Assembly (NCBI RefSeq): GCF_003236395.1
Contig: NZ_POUD01000021.1
Location: forward strand, 1-58,305
DNA: 58,305 nt
Reading direction: 5' to 3'
Source of the DNA: Nonomuraea aridisoli
Lineage (GTDB): Bacteria; Actinomycetota; Actinomycetes; Streptosporangiales; Streptosporangiaceae
The notes under the pieces were generated by a model. That model made no database searches, had not been told where the DNA came from, and saw nothing but the letters and a program-made list of their open reading frames with translations. The translations under genes were made by a program, and so were the position numbers. Shown here in pieces: positions 25,508-33,701 of this stretch. How positions within the stretch are numbered: the first letter of the stretch is position 1; every line of letters begins with the position of its first letter.

Positions 25508-26434
25508 TCAGCGGCCGGCGGCGAGCAGGTCGAGGGATACCTGCCACAGGCGCTCGGCCGCTTCGGGGTCCAGCGCGTGGTCTGCGACTCCGGTGCTCTG
25601 GCCGGGCTCGTTACGTACGGCCTGGTTGCAGTTCTCGAAGTACATTCCGCCGTTGCCCTCCAGGTCGGGCCAGGTGGCGAGAAGGGTCGGGGTGGCCGCG
25701 CCCTGCTCGGCCGTCCGGTAGTCGAAGTCGGGCAGCGCGGCCCGGGTCTCAGCACTCAGGTGCCGGTCGAGATTGGTCTTGATCGGCCCTGGGTGCACGG
25801 TGTTGGCGGTGACACCGTCGGCGGACCAGCGCCGCTGGGCCTCGACGGCGAACAGCGCGGTGGCGGTCTTGGACTGGCCGTAGGCGACGGCTGGATTGTA
25901 GGGCCGATCGCGGAAGTTGAGGTCGTTGAAGTCGACGGGTCCGTAAATGTGGGCATCCGAGCTGAGGGTGACCAATCGCGCGCGTCCCGCAGCAGCGAGC
26001 GCCGGGTGCAAGCCGGTGGTGAGTGCGAAATGCCCCAAGTGGTTGACGGCGAATTGCGTCTCCAGGCTCTGAGCGTTGTGTGTCTCGGGCGGGAAGCACA
26101 CGCCGGCGTTGTTGACCAGGATGTGCAGGGGGCCGCTCCAGGCCGCGACCAATGCGTCCACCGATGTGAGGTCGGACAGGTCCAGGTGCGCGACGCGGAC
26201 GGTTGAATTGCCGGTGCTCGCCACGATGTCCCGGGCGACCTGATCGCCGGCACCGGTATTGCGCACAGCCAAGGTCACCTCGGCTCCGGCTGAGGCCAGT
26301 GCCCGCGCGATTTCGATCCCGATACCCGAGGACGCGCCGGTGACGATGGCTCTCTGCCCGGACAGGTCTCGGCCGGCGACAACGTCGGCAGCGGTGCTGT
26401 CGGCGTTGAACGGTGTGGTGATGAGCACGGTCAT
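25508..26434 (-). CDS. short-chain dehydrogenase (retinol-dehydrogenase-like)
   Basis: ATG 26434 with an AAGGAA site gives 308 residues. It has the cofactor motif TGASSGIG, the strand-4 motif NNAGV, the catalytic serine region VTLSSDAHIYG and YGQSK (YxxxK with the family's usual Q-S). It is NAD(P)-dependent on an unknown substrate. It resembles the third dehydrogenase here (28857-29858), sharing STAADV and DLSG(Q/R) near the N terminus, which suggests duplication. It is downstream of the LysR gene, separated by 426 bases. Confidence 0.85.
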   Translation of the reverse strand: MTVLITTPFNADSTAADVVAGRDLSGQRAIVTGASSGIGIEIARALASAGAEVTLAVRNTGAGDQVARDIVASTGNSTVRVAHLDLSDLTSVDALVAAWSGPLHILVNNAGVCFPPETHNAQSLETQFAVNHLGHFALTTGLHPALAAAGRARLVTLSSDAHIYGPVDFNDLNFRDRPYNPAVAYGQSKTATALFAVEAQRRWSADGVTANTVHPGPIKTNLDRHLSAETRAALPDFDYRTAEQGAATPTLLATWPDLEGNGGMYFENCNQAVRNEPGQSTGVADHALDPEAAERLWQVSLDLLAAGR

Positions 26435-26860
26435 GAGAACATTCCTTGTCGGATGGTGCAGACTTGCAGAAATCGTTATCGGCGGCACGGTGGGGCGGGC
26501 CACATCCACCTGCGCAGTCGCGGTAGTGCGAGCCCAGGGCGGCACCCGCGAGCGTGTTTGGTGCCGGTCCGCTGCGGCAGCGGTAGTCGCTGTGGAGCAG
26601 CCGAACTCGTCCCGTTGTCGGGGTCGGTGATGCGGAATGCGAACTTGGCCCGTAGCCCCTCCGCCGCCCAGCAGCGCATCTCGTCAGCACAGTGGTTGAC
26701 AAAAGCAATCTTGTCGGGCACGGCTTGCTTCGTCCAACATGAGTTGCCTGCAACGGTCACAGCCTGACCCTGTTAGCTCGGAGCAACTCTCCCTTGCGCC
26801 TGCTCCTGGCTCCATGCGACGGACGTAGCGGCCCTGGTTCTGGCAGGTATGGCGTGGGGG
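26435..26860. other. intergenic region between SDR and LysR
   Basis: No gene is supported. A minus-strand frame at 26476-26760 contains AVPDKIAFVNHCADEMRCW and reads partly like protein. It has no ribosome site, no family that I know and a low-complexity end, so it is at most a remnant. Confidence 0.3.
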
Positions 26861-27763
26861 TCAGCCGGATTCGGTGAGGTCAGTGGAAGCGGCCAGTTCG
26901 GTGACGACGTCCAGTAGACCGTGCAGCGCGGGTGAGGTGTTGTCGGGCAACCACACCATCTCGGTGGGAACGAACTCCCCGGTCAGCGGTACGAACACCA
27001 CTCCGGTGCGCCGGAGACTGCTCGCGGACCTGGCGAGCCGGGTTACCCCGACACCGGCCGCCACAAGGCCGAGAAGCCCTTGCACGCTTGCGTCCCGCTG
27101 GACCACGTCAGGGGTGAACCCCGCCGTACGGAAAGAGTGGTCGAACGCCTGGTGCCAGGGTTCCCATGAGCTACGCGGGGTCAGCACCCACCGTTCGGCG
27201 GCCAGCTCACGCAGGGTCAACTCCGTTCGATCGGCGAGCGGATGCTCCTCGGGCAGGACGGCGCATGCCGGCTCGCTGATCAGCGTTCTGGTCGCCAGAC
27301 CGGCCACCAGCGGAGGCCGGGTGAACGCGACGTCGTAGCGGCCTTTGAGCACGCCTTCGACCAGAGGCGCGATCGTTGTCTCCTCCGTCGTCAGGCTGAT
27401 TCCCGGCAGTCGTTTCCGGACGGCCCGGACCACCGGGGGGAGCAGGTGGTTCGTGGTGGTGGCGAGGAAGGCGAGGCGGAGGCTGCCGATCTCGCCACGG
27501 ACGGCTCGTGCCACGACGTCGATGGCTTCGTCGGCTCGGTCGAGTACCGCGCGGGCCTCGGGGAGGAACAGCGCACCGACGGCGGTCAGCCTGGTGCCCC
27601 GGGTACCGCGGTCGAACAGCTTCGCACCCAGCATGCGTTCCAGCAGGGCGATCTGCTGGGACAGGGACTGCTGGCTGATCAGGAGTCGCTCGGCGGCACG
27701 TGTGTAACTGGATTCCTCGGCGACGGCGACGAAGTACCTCAGTTGCCGAAGATCAGGGGTCAC
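26861..27763 (-). CDS. LysR-family regulator
   Basis: The 300-residue protein has the LysR helix-turn-helix near the start (LRQLRYFVAVAEESSYTRAAERLLISQQSLSQQIALLE, here cited as two parts around residues 5-42). An effector domain of two periplasmic-binding-like lobes follows. It diverges from the SDR at 27864 with a 100-bp gap, the usual layout for a LysR protein controlling its neighbour. All three dehydrogenases may be its targets. The inducer is unknown. Confidence 0.88.
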   Translation of the reverse strand: MTPDLRQLRYFVAVAEESSYTRAAERLLISQQSLSQQIALLERMLGAKLFDRGTRGTRLTAVGALFLPEARAVLDRADEAIDVVARAVRGEIGSLRLAFLATTTNHLLPPVVRAVRKRLPGISLTTEETTIAPLVEGVLKGRYDVAFTRPPLVAGLATRTLISEPACAVLPEEHPLADRTELTLRELAAERWVLTPRSSWEPWHQAFDHSFRTAGFTPDVVQRDASVQGLLGLVAAGVGVTRLARSASSLRRTGVVFVPLTGEFVPTEMVWLPDNTSPALHGLLDVVTELAASTDLTESG

Positions 27764-27863
27764 AGGAAAAGCCTACAACCGCGACAGGTAGTGGGTGTTG
27801 GACGGCTTTGGCGTGCCGCAACCACCATTGACCTCGGCAAACACCACGTTGAAGGGCATGGGA

Positions 27864-28703
27864 ATGACGAACGAAACGCAGGGCCGCGTCTGGTTGATCA
27901 CGGGCTGCTCCACCGGGTTCGGCCGGGAGATCGCGCTGGCCGCGCTGGCCGCCGGCGACCGGGTCATGGCCACCGCACGCCGTCCGGAGACGCTCGCCGA
28001 CCTTGCGGAGATCGGCGGCGACCGGGTCAGCACGGCGGCGCTCGACGTCACGGACCCCGAGTCCGTCCAGGCCGCGACAAAGGCGACGCTGGCTGTGTTC
28101 GGCCGCATCGACGTCCTGGTGAACAACGCAGGGTTCACCATGATCGGGGCCGTCGAGGAAACCTCGATGGAGCAGTTGCGCTCGCTGATGGAGGTCAATT
28201 TCTTCGGTGCCGCACAGGTCACCAAGGCTATCGTCCCCCTGATGCGCGAGCAGGGCAGCGGGACGATCGTGCAGATGAGCTCGCTGGGCGGCCGGATGAC
28301 CTACCCGGGGCTGGCCGGCTATGACGCCGCGAAGCACGCGCTCGAGGCTTTCAGCGAGGCGCTGTCGAGCGAACTGGCCCCCTTGGGCGTTCGGGTGCTG
28401 CTGGTGGAACCGGGTATGTTCCGCACCAAGATCACCAACAACATGGTTCTGGCTCCCGAGAACCCGGTCTACCAGGCGAGCTCGGGAGGTCTCCGGCAGA
28501 TGGTCGCGGGGATCGCGGGCAACGAACCGGGTGACCCCGCGAAGGGCGCCGCGGCCATCGTCGAGGTGCTCGACGCCGACAACCCGCCGCTCCGTCTCGT
28601 ACTCGGCGGCGACGCGGTCGATGCGCTGCGTGCTCACCACGAGTCCCTGCTGGCCGACATGGTCACTTGGGAGACGCTCAGCCGCTCGACAACGATGTCG
28701 TGA
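27864..28703 (+). CDS. short-chain dehydrogenase
   Basis: ATG 27864 (MTNETQGRVWL) lies 7 bases after GAAGGG and gives 279 residues. TGCSTGFG is the cofactor loop of the subgroup often annotated as oxidoreductase or short-chain dehydrogenase. NNAGF, SSLGG and the catalytic YDAAKHALEAFSE are all present. It is divergent from the LysR regulator and followed after 153 bases by another SDR. Confidence 0.87.
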   Translation: MTNETQGRVWLITGCSTGFGREIALAALAAGDRVMATARRPETLADLAEIGGDRVSTAALDVTDPESVQAATKATLAVFGRIDVLVNNAGFTMIGAVEETSMEQLRSLMEVNFFGAAQVTKAIVPLMREQGSGTIVQMSSLGGRMTYPGLAGYDAAKHALEAFSEALSSELAPLGVRVLLVEPGMFRTKITNNMVLAPENPVYQASSGGLRQMVAGIAGNEPGDPAKGAAAIVEVLDADNPPLRLVLGGDAVDALRAHHESLLADMVTWETLSRSTTMS

Positions 28704-28856
28704 CGTCCGCATCCGTCCCTCCATGAAGGACTGTCGTCGCGGAACGCGACTATGACGGCGATCAGCGTCGAACAGAAACTCGACGAACGCGCATGCACGC
28801 CCGAAAGGCGCGAGGTAGACGCGGGTCTGCAGCACCTTTTCAAGGAGAAATCTGAC

Positions 28857-29858
28857 ATGACTGGTCCACAACAACCGATCGGCTCCAGCTTCGGCGCCGC
28901 GTCCACCGCTGCCGACGTCATCAAGGGGACAGACCTCTCGGGCAGAACCGCAGTAGTCACGGGCGGCCACTCCGGCCTCGGCCTGGAGACCACCCGTGCC
29001 CTGCGCTCTGCCGGCGCCACCGTCGTCGTCCCGGTGCGCTCCCCGGACCGTGCCCGCGACATGCTCAGGGGGATCGACGGCGTCGAGATCGACCAGTTGG
29101 ACCTGATGGATCCGGCCTCGATCGACGCGTTCGCCGATCGGTTCCTCGCCACCGGGCGGCCGCTGGACATCCTGGTCAACGGCGCGGGGATCCAGAACGT
29201 ACCGCTGACTCGGGACGCCCGCGGGTACGAGGCGCAGTTCGCCACGAACCACCTGGGACACTTCCAACTCACCACACGGCTCTGGCCCGCCCTGCGCCGG
29301 GCCAGGGGCGCGCGGGTGGTCACGGTCTCGGCCTGGGCACACCACCTCTCGCCCGTGGTGTTCGACGACCCGAACTTCGAACGACGCGAATACGACGGCT
29401 GGCTGGGCTACGGCCAGTCGAAGACCGCCAACATCCTGTTCGCGGTCGGGCTGGACCAGCGCGGCGAAGCCGATGACATCCGCGGCTTCTCCCTGCACCC
29501 GGGTCTCATCATCGGCACCAACCTCAGCCCGTGGACCACGCCGGAGTATCTGCGAGCGAATGGCCTCGTCGACGAGCACGGCAACCGCGTCATCGACCCG
29601 CAGTCGGGCCGCAAGACCGCCGAACAGGGGGCGTCGACCATCGTCTGGTGCGCCACCGCACCGCAGCTCGACGGCATGGGCGGCGTCTACTGCGAGAACA
29701 ACGAGATCTCTCCGCTGCTCACCTCACACGACGAGAGCATCGACGTGATGACGGGTCGGGTGGAGACACCCGTCGGGGTGATGTCCTACGCCGTCGACCC
29801 ACAGCTCGCCGACCGCCTGTGGGACCTGAGCGAACAGTTGACCGGCAGTAAGGTGTAA
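28857..29858 (+). CDS. short-chain dehydrogenase (retinol-dehydrogenase-like)
   Basis: ATG 28857 behind AAGGAG gives 333 residues. It has TGGHSGLG (cofactor), NGAGI in place of NNAG, VTVSAWAHH and YGQSK (catalytic Tyr and Lys). Its C-terminal part (EQGASTIVWCATAPQ, GGVYCENN) parallels the first SDR of this segment (EQGAATPTLLATWP, GGMYFENC). The two are therefore paralogues on opposite strands. It probably reduces or oxidises an aldehyde, ketone or xenobiotic. Confidence 0.87.
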   Translation: MTGPQQPIGSSFGAASTAADVIKGTDLSGRTAVVTGGHSGLGLETTRALRSAGATVVVPVRSPDRARDMLRGIDGVEIDQLDLMDPASIDAFADRFLATGRPLDILVNGAGIQNVPLTRDARGYEAQFATNHLGHFQLTTRLWPALRRARGARVVTVSAWAHHLSPVVFDDPNFERREYDGWLGYGQSKTANILFAVGLDQRGEADDIRGFSLHPGLIIGTNLSPWTTPEYLRANGLVDEHGNRVIDPQSGRKTAEQGASTIVWCATAPQLDGMGGVYCENNEISPLLTSHDESIDVMTGRVETPVGVMSYAVDPQLADRLWDLSEQLTGSKV

Positions 29859-30153
29859 TACTCCAGCGACAACGCCGTTGATTTGATCCGGTATGCATGC
29901 CTTCCTCCATCACCGTGACCTCGGCGACGGTGTAGCGTCCCGCACGGTGCCCACCCCGTTCAACCAGGTGGCCGGGCGCCGCTTGTCGGCCAGTGCGTTC
30001 GACGTCGCGCGATCCAGCCGGAAGAACTGCCCGTCCCGGGACGCCAGCCGGGGATCGCGTACAGCAACATCGCCTTACGCGACCACACGTCACCAGTTCG
30101 CATCTGCCGTTCGACCAGGGATGGAGAGCCGTATACAAGGTGACTGGCTCCCG
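29859..30153. other. gene-poor tail before attachment copy 3
   Basis: This holds about 295 bases. One minus-strand frame reads RLASRDGQFFRLDRATSNAL, which is protein-like but unassigned and has no start. No arm-type GGGCCATTA repeats are found on this side of copy 3. Confidence 0.3.
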
Positions 30154-30196
30154 TTTGCAAGCAGGAAGTCAGGAGTTCGAATCTCCTAGGCTCCAC
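30154..30196 (+). repeat. attachment site, copy 3
   Basis: This third identical 43-base copy of the tRNA-Ala 3' end shares one extra C with copy 1. To its right come, in the same order as beside the tRNA, a hairpin, two arm-type repeats and the 3' end of an integrase gene. It is therefore a left end of a second, older element. Confidence 0.92.
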
Positions 30197-30207
30197 CTTG
30201 TGAAACG

Positions 30208-30232
30208 CCCCGTCACTGATCATGTGACGGGG
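30208..30232 (-). terminator. hairpin beside attachment copy 3
   Basis: CCCCGTCAC/GTGACGGGG, loop of 7, occupies the position of the 11241-11265 hairpin. The stem differs from that copy by a paired C-to-T and G-to-A change that keeps base pairing, direct evidence that the structure is selected. Confidence 0.6.
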
Positions 30233-30237
30233 TGTTC

Positions 30238-30257
30238 GTGCCATTAACGTGCCATTA
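30238..30257 (+). repeat. arm-type repeats of the degraded element
   Basis: GTGCCATTA at 30238-30246 and 30249-30257 keeps the 11-bp period of the GGGCCATTA pairs, with one shared substitution in both units. The change in both copies suggests concerted evolution with a slightly different integrase. Confidence 0.5.
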
Positions 30258-30371
30258 GCCTTTGGCGATCTTCTGTTGTTCCGCCGCCACGCGATGCTCA
30301 GGGCGTCGGCGATTCGCCGGTCGGCGTCGCGCGTGGGGTGCTGGTAGGTCAGCGCTGCCCGGTCGCTGTCT
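30255..30371 (-). pseudogene. 3' remnant of a second AICE integrase
   Basis: About 39 codons match the C terminus of the intact integrase: the region around DSDRA, YQH with the nucleophile tyrosine position, and RIADALS can be followed on the minus strand, ending at the same relative stop. Everything upstream is missing. The homology stops at about 30371, where pra-like sequence begins. Confidence 0.75.
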
Positions 30372-30528
30372 TACCAGACCAGTTCGCCGATCTGCTTGTC
30401 CCGCGCCTGTACGAACCGCCCGTTGGTCGAGGCGTCGAAGTTCATGACCGGCTCGACCTCCCCGACGATGTAGCAGCCGTGCGAAAGATCATCTCGAACG
30501 TCACAGGGATCGGTCCCTGAAGTGCCAT
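30372..30528 (-). pseudogene. 5' remnant of a second pra-like gene, frameshifted
   Basis: On the minus strand from ATG 30528 the sequence reads MALQGPIPVTFEMIF, as in the intact Pra-like protein. A base is then lost near 30482 (the intact gene has an extra G there) and the frame shifts; the next frame continues the NGRFVQARDK region. It ends at the junction with the integrase remnant. A deletion of most of an element, from int to pra, explains the arrangement. Confidence 0.75.
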
Positions 30529-30760
30529 CGTCCACCGTCTCCCTTGTGTATCCCTTGACAGTTGCGACCGCTTTGCTTCAAGGAGCTGTCTAGGGGTAAA
30601 CACCCATGCCGAACGAGTTTTGCTGCAGTCCTCGACTACATGCCACCTGCCCATGAGGGCTTTGGTCTATGGTGCGTGTCCGCGCCCACAAACCACGGCA
30701 GCTTGGGCTGCGGCACGACGCCCAGACGTGGCTCAGTGCCTCAACTTCCCGCATGTCCGG

Positions 30761-31573
30761 TCAGTCGTGCAGTTCCTCCGATGACACCGTCTCATCGGCT
30801 GGCGGCGGCTTGATGTCCACCTTCATCCCCCAGTCCGACAGGCGGAGGTCATCCACGAAGGCGTAGTACCGGTCGTCACCAGGGGATTTATTGGGGCCGT
30901 CGTTCGGCTCGCGCCAGGAGCTCCACGCTCTGCGGATGAGTTGGTCGCCACCGATCCACAACCGCCAGGACACCTTCCAGGTGCCGTGCTTGCCGGTGGG
31001 CTTGCTCCGGAAGCCGATGCGCAGGTTCGGTTTCGCTTTGCCGAGCTGCGCAAAGGTGATGGTGCCCTGGTAGAGGGTGGTGCGCACACCGTCGTACACG
31101 CCTGCGGGCCGCTTGTCCGTGGTGGTGGCCAGCACCGCTCTCAGCGTGTCCTGGTCGGCGAGGTCGACAAAGCCGGACTTCAGCACAAGCCGGCACGGCG
31201 GCCTGTCGTAGGTGAACCAGGTTTTGCCCGGCGGCAGTGGATCGTCAGGGTCACGCTGGACGTATGACTCGTAGCCGCGCTTGCCGATGCAGATGTTGCG
31301 AGTACCGCGAAGTCCCAGGTTGGGGTTCTTCATGTCCGTCGCCACGATCTTGCCTTTGCCGAACCCCACGACGCCGCGCACCGGCTTGACGGTAGACCAA
31401 CTGCCGAACATGAACATCCGGGAACGCTCGACGATCTTCACCCCATGGCCGGGGACGAGCTGGCGTTGGATGGCTCCGGCCGGATCCACTACGGCATCGG
31501 CTCGCAGGGCCGGTCCCGCAGTCACCGCGGATGCGGCCATCAGGAGAACAGCCACCGCCGTTCGTCGCCTCAT
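30761..31573 (-). CDS. secreted protein of unknown function
   Basis: The 270-residue protein has an N-terminal signal peptide (basic MRRR, hydrophobic VAVLLMAASAVTAG, Ala-x-Ala cleavage near 25). The mature part has three or more cysteines (NICIGKRGYESYV, PPCRLVL) and is beta-rich. Its ending, YYAFVDDLRLSDWG, is reminiscent of small actinobacterial exported proteins. No family name can be given. The 232 bases before attachment copy 3 remnants (30529-30760) show nothing. Confidence 0.7.
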   Translation of the reverse strand: MRRRTAVAVLLMAASAVTAGPALRADAVVDPAGAIQRQLVPGHGVKIVERSRMFMFGSWSTVKPVRGVVGFGKGKIVATDMKNPNLGLRGTRNICIGKRGYESYVQRDPDDPLPPGKTWFTYDRPPCRLVLKSGFVDLADQDTLRAVLATTTDKRPAGVYDGVRTTLYQGTITFAQLGKAKPNLRIGFRSKPTGKHGTWKVSWRLWIGGDQLIRRAWSSWREPNDGPNKSPGDDRYYAFVDDLRLSDWGMKVDIKPPPADETVSSEELHD

Positions 31574-31849
31574 AAACCAGGGATCTTCTCAGTGGCAGAT
31601 CTCATCATGATCACACTTTGCTCGGCGGCTGGGTCTAGCGTCCAGCGCACGGACCACGCTACGAAGACCATCCACAGTTTCGTAACGAGTCGACAGCCTG
31701 GAACGCCCCGAACTGGGCCTCGCGATCGTCACAGGCGACCACGGGTTCTGCCGCCTCAACGACGTCCAAGAGGAGGACGGAGTCGGCCAGGACCAGCCAC
31801 TCCAGGGTGTCGTTGACACGGCGCAGCACTTCACGCCCTTGGGATCAAG
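31574..31849. other. intergenic, with a possible gene remnant
   Basis: A minus-strand frame from GTG 31829 to the stop at 31659 encodes 56 residues beginning VLRRVNDTLEWLVLADSV and reads like real protein, but it has no ribosome site. Another frame covers the same stretch, so I treat it as a decayed gene end. Confidence 0.25.
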
Positions 31850-31874
31850 GGGGTCAGGCGGATTGCCTGACCCC
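31850..31874 (-). terminator. hairpin after the PhoX-like gene
   Basis: GGGGTCAGGC/GCCTGACCCC is a perfect 10-bp stem with a 5-base loop, 17 bases beyond the stop of the minus-strand PhoX-like gene. It has no T-run. It is positioned as a terminator. Confidence 0.5.
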
Positions 31875-31891
31875 ACGGTCGAACTGGCTCG

Positions 31892-33385
31892 TCAGCCGAG
31901 GTACTTCTCCCACGGGCCCGTGATGGCCAAGGTGAGGCCGGGGTCCTGCATGTTGACGAAGAGGACCTTGCCGTCGGCGGTGAAGGTCGGCCCGCAGAAC
32001 TCCGAGTCGTTGAGCTGGTTGCGGGCGATCGCGTACGTCGGGCCGCCTGGGATCGCGCTGAGCACGTGGGAGGCGCCCGAGCCGTCCTCGGCGAGAACGA
32101 GGCTTCCCCATGGGGTGACGGTCACGTTGTCCGGACCGTCGAAGGTGAGGTCGTTGTACTTGACCGGCGTACCCTCCTCCGACGCGGTCTGGTGCGGGAA
32201 GTACGTCACCAGCTGGATTGTCTGGGCCCGGTAGTTGTAGAACCAGACCATGCCGTCGTGCGGAGCCGCGTCAGCCGGGAGCTCACCTTCGTCCCACGCG
32301 TAGGAGTTGACCACGTACACGCCCTCGTCGGTGCCCCACACGCCCTCGAACTTGCGTCCGCGAGTGACCTGGCCATCGGCGAACTGCTCGCGCACGGCCG
32401 TGGTCTGCGCGTCGCGCTCAGGCACCTCGATCCACCTCACGGGGAAGGGGCGGCCCAGCTGAGCGGAGGTCAGGTAGGCGACGTCCGGCAGCACCGAGCC
32501 GTCGTCCATGATGATCTGCATCGCGGCGAGGACGCCGGCGTCCGGAGCCAGGCGGGTGAGCACACCGGGACCGAGCTTGACGCCGCGGGGGGCGGTCCAG
32601 CGGTAGAAGAGGCCATTGGGTCCGTCGGCGTCCTCGGAGAGGTAGATCTTGGTGCGGTCCTTGTCGATCGCCAGGGCCTCATGGGAGTAGCGGCCCAGGC
32701 ACTTGATCGGCCTCGGGTCCGCGCTGCCGTCGGCCCAGACCTCGAAGACGTAGCCGTGATCTTTCTGGAAGACGCCGGACCGGCCGTTCTCCTCCCAGTC
32801 GTCCCCGGCCCGGTCCTCGGTCTCCTCGCAAGTCAGCCACGTTCCCCAAGGGGTAGGCCCGCCCGCGCAGTTGGAGACGGTGCCGGAGAGGGCGACGAAC
32901 TCACCGCGGTTGCGGCCCGCGCGGTCGGTCCTGATCACGGTGCAACCGCCGGCGTCGACGGCGCCGGGATCGTAGACGGTGCCCTTGACGTGCGGTACGC
33001 CGAACTCGGCGCCCGGGTCGATCTCGTGATTCTGGATCAACGTGTAACGGTCGCGGCCGGCGTCGTAGACGGCCATGCCGTCGTGGTCGGCAGGGGTCAG
33101 TCCTTGACCATCGTCGAGCCGGGTGACGCCAGTCCGCGTGACCACGGTGTAGCTGAAGCCCTCAGGCAGAGCCAGGATGCCGTCGGGGTCGTCCACGAGC
33201 GGCGGGAAGGGTGCATGATCGGCCCCAACCGGGCGGGGCCGGCCGGGGTGGGACTGGGCCAGAGACGGGACGCTACCGGTGATGGCAAGGCCTACGCCGA
33301 CGGCGCCGCTTGCGAGGAGGGTACGGCGGGAGGGAGGCACGTAGGTTGGCTCCTGTTCAGGACGATAGACGACTTCGTCAACCAA
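31892..33385 (-). CDS. PhoX-type (DUF839) phosphatase, Tat-exported
   Basis: The 497-residue protein has a Tat-like signal (SRRTLLASGAVGVG, twin arginine at about 20-21) and a beta-propeller body. PhoX features include LPEGFSYTVV, NHEIDPGAEFG, GTWLTCEETE, the Glu/Asp-rich YSHEALAIDKDRTKIYLSED and PDNVTVTPWG near the end. PhoX enzymes are iron/calcium alkaline phosphatases acting outside the cell. It is a single gene with its own terminator hairpin. Whether all metal ligands are kept cannot be checked by eye. Confidence 0.85.
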   Translation of the reverse strand: MVDEVVYRPEQEPTYVPPSRRTLLASGAVGVGLAITGSVPSLAQSHPGRPRPVGADHAPFPPLVDDPDGILALPEGFSYTVVTRTGVTRLDDGQGLTPADHDGMAVYDAGRDRYTLIQNHEIDPGAEFGVPHVKGTVYDPGAVDAGGCTVIRTDRAGRNRGEFVALSGTVSNCAGGPTPWGTWLTCEETEDRAGDDWEENGRSGVFQKDHGYVFEVWADGSADPRPIKCLGRYSHEALAIDKDRTKIYLSEDADGPNGLFYRWTAPRGVKLGPGVLTRLAPDAGVLAAMQIIMDDGSVLPDVAYLTSAQLGRPFPVRWIEVPERDAQTTAVREQFADGQVTRGRKFEGVWGTDEGVYVVNSYAWDEGELPADAAPHDGMVWFYNYRAQTIQLVTYFPHQTASEEGTPVKYNDLTFDGPDNVTVTPWGSLVLAEDGSGASHVLSAIPGGPTYAIARNQLNDSEFCGPTFTADGKVLFVNMQDPGLTLAITGPWEKYLG

Positions 33386-33701
33386 CTCCTACGAACCGAC
33401 ACCGACGCGTCATTTACGTGATGGATCGGCGATATTGAAGCGAAGAATTAGGGTTGCTCACGCCCCACCCCACCGCGTGCCGCTGGGATTCAGGGTCGGG
33501 TCCTTGGGCCCGTTGATTCGCCTGTGCGGCCTCGTCCTCGTTGATGAGACCTTCGAGTACAGGTCTCGTTTTACAGGTCGACGATGGGCGTGGGCTGGGC
33601 CGGGTCTGCGTCTGGATGCCGCGTCACCGTTCCGGCATGGTGCCCGGAACGGTTCCAGTTCCGGGCACCACTGTGCTCACCTTGCTTCAGTCCGGAGCCG
33701 G
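33386..33701. other. intergenic with three-armed hairpin array
   Basis: No gene is supported. Arms A (33626-33635, ACCGTTCCGG), B (33641-33653) and C (33658-33667, GTTCCGGGCA) are built so that B pairs perfectly over 10 bp with A or with C, but not both. The array lies 35 bases past the stop of the minus-strand GNAT gene and is probably its terminator. The alternative pairing is unusual. Confidence 0.5.

Noticed and set aside
27753..29579. 608-codon minus-strand open frame over the SDR genes
   Set aside because: It is antisense to two dehydrogenases with catalytic motifs, lacks a ribosome site and resembles no family.
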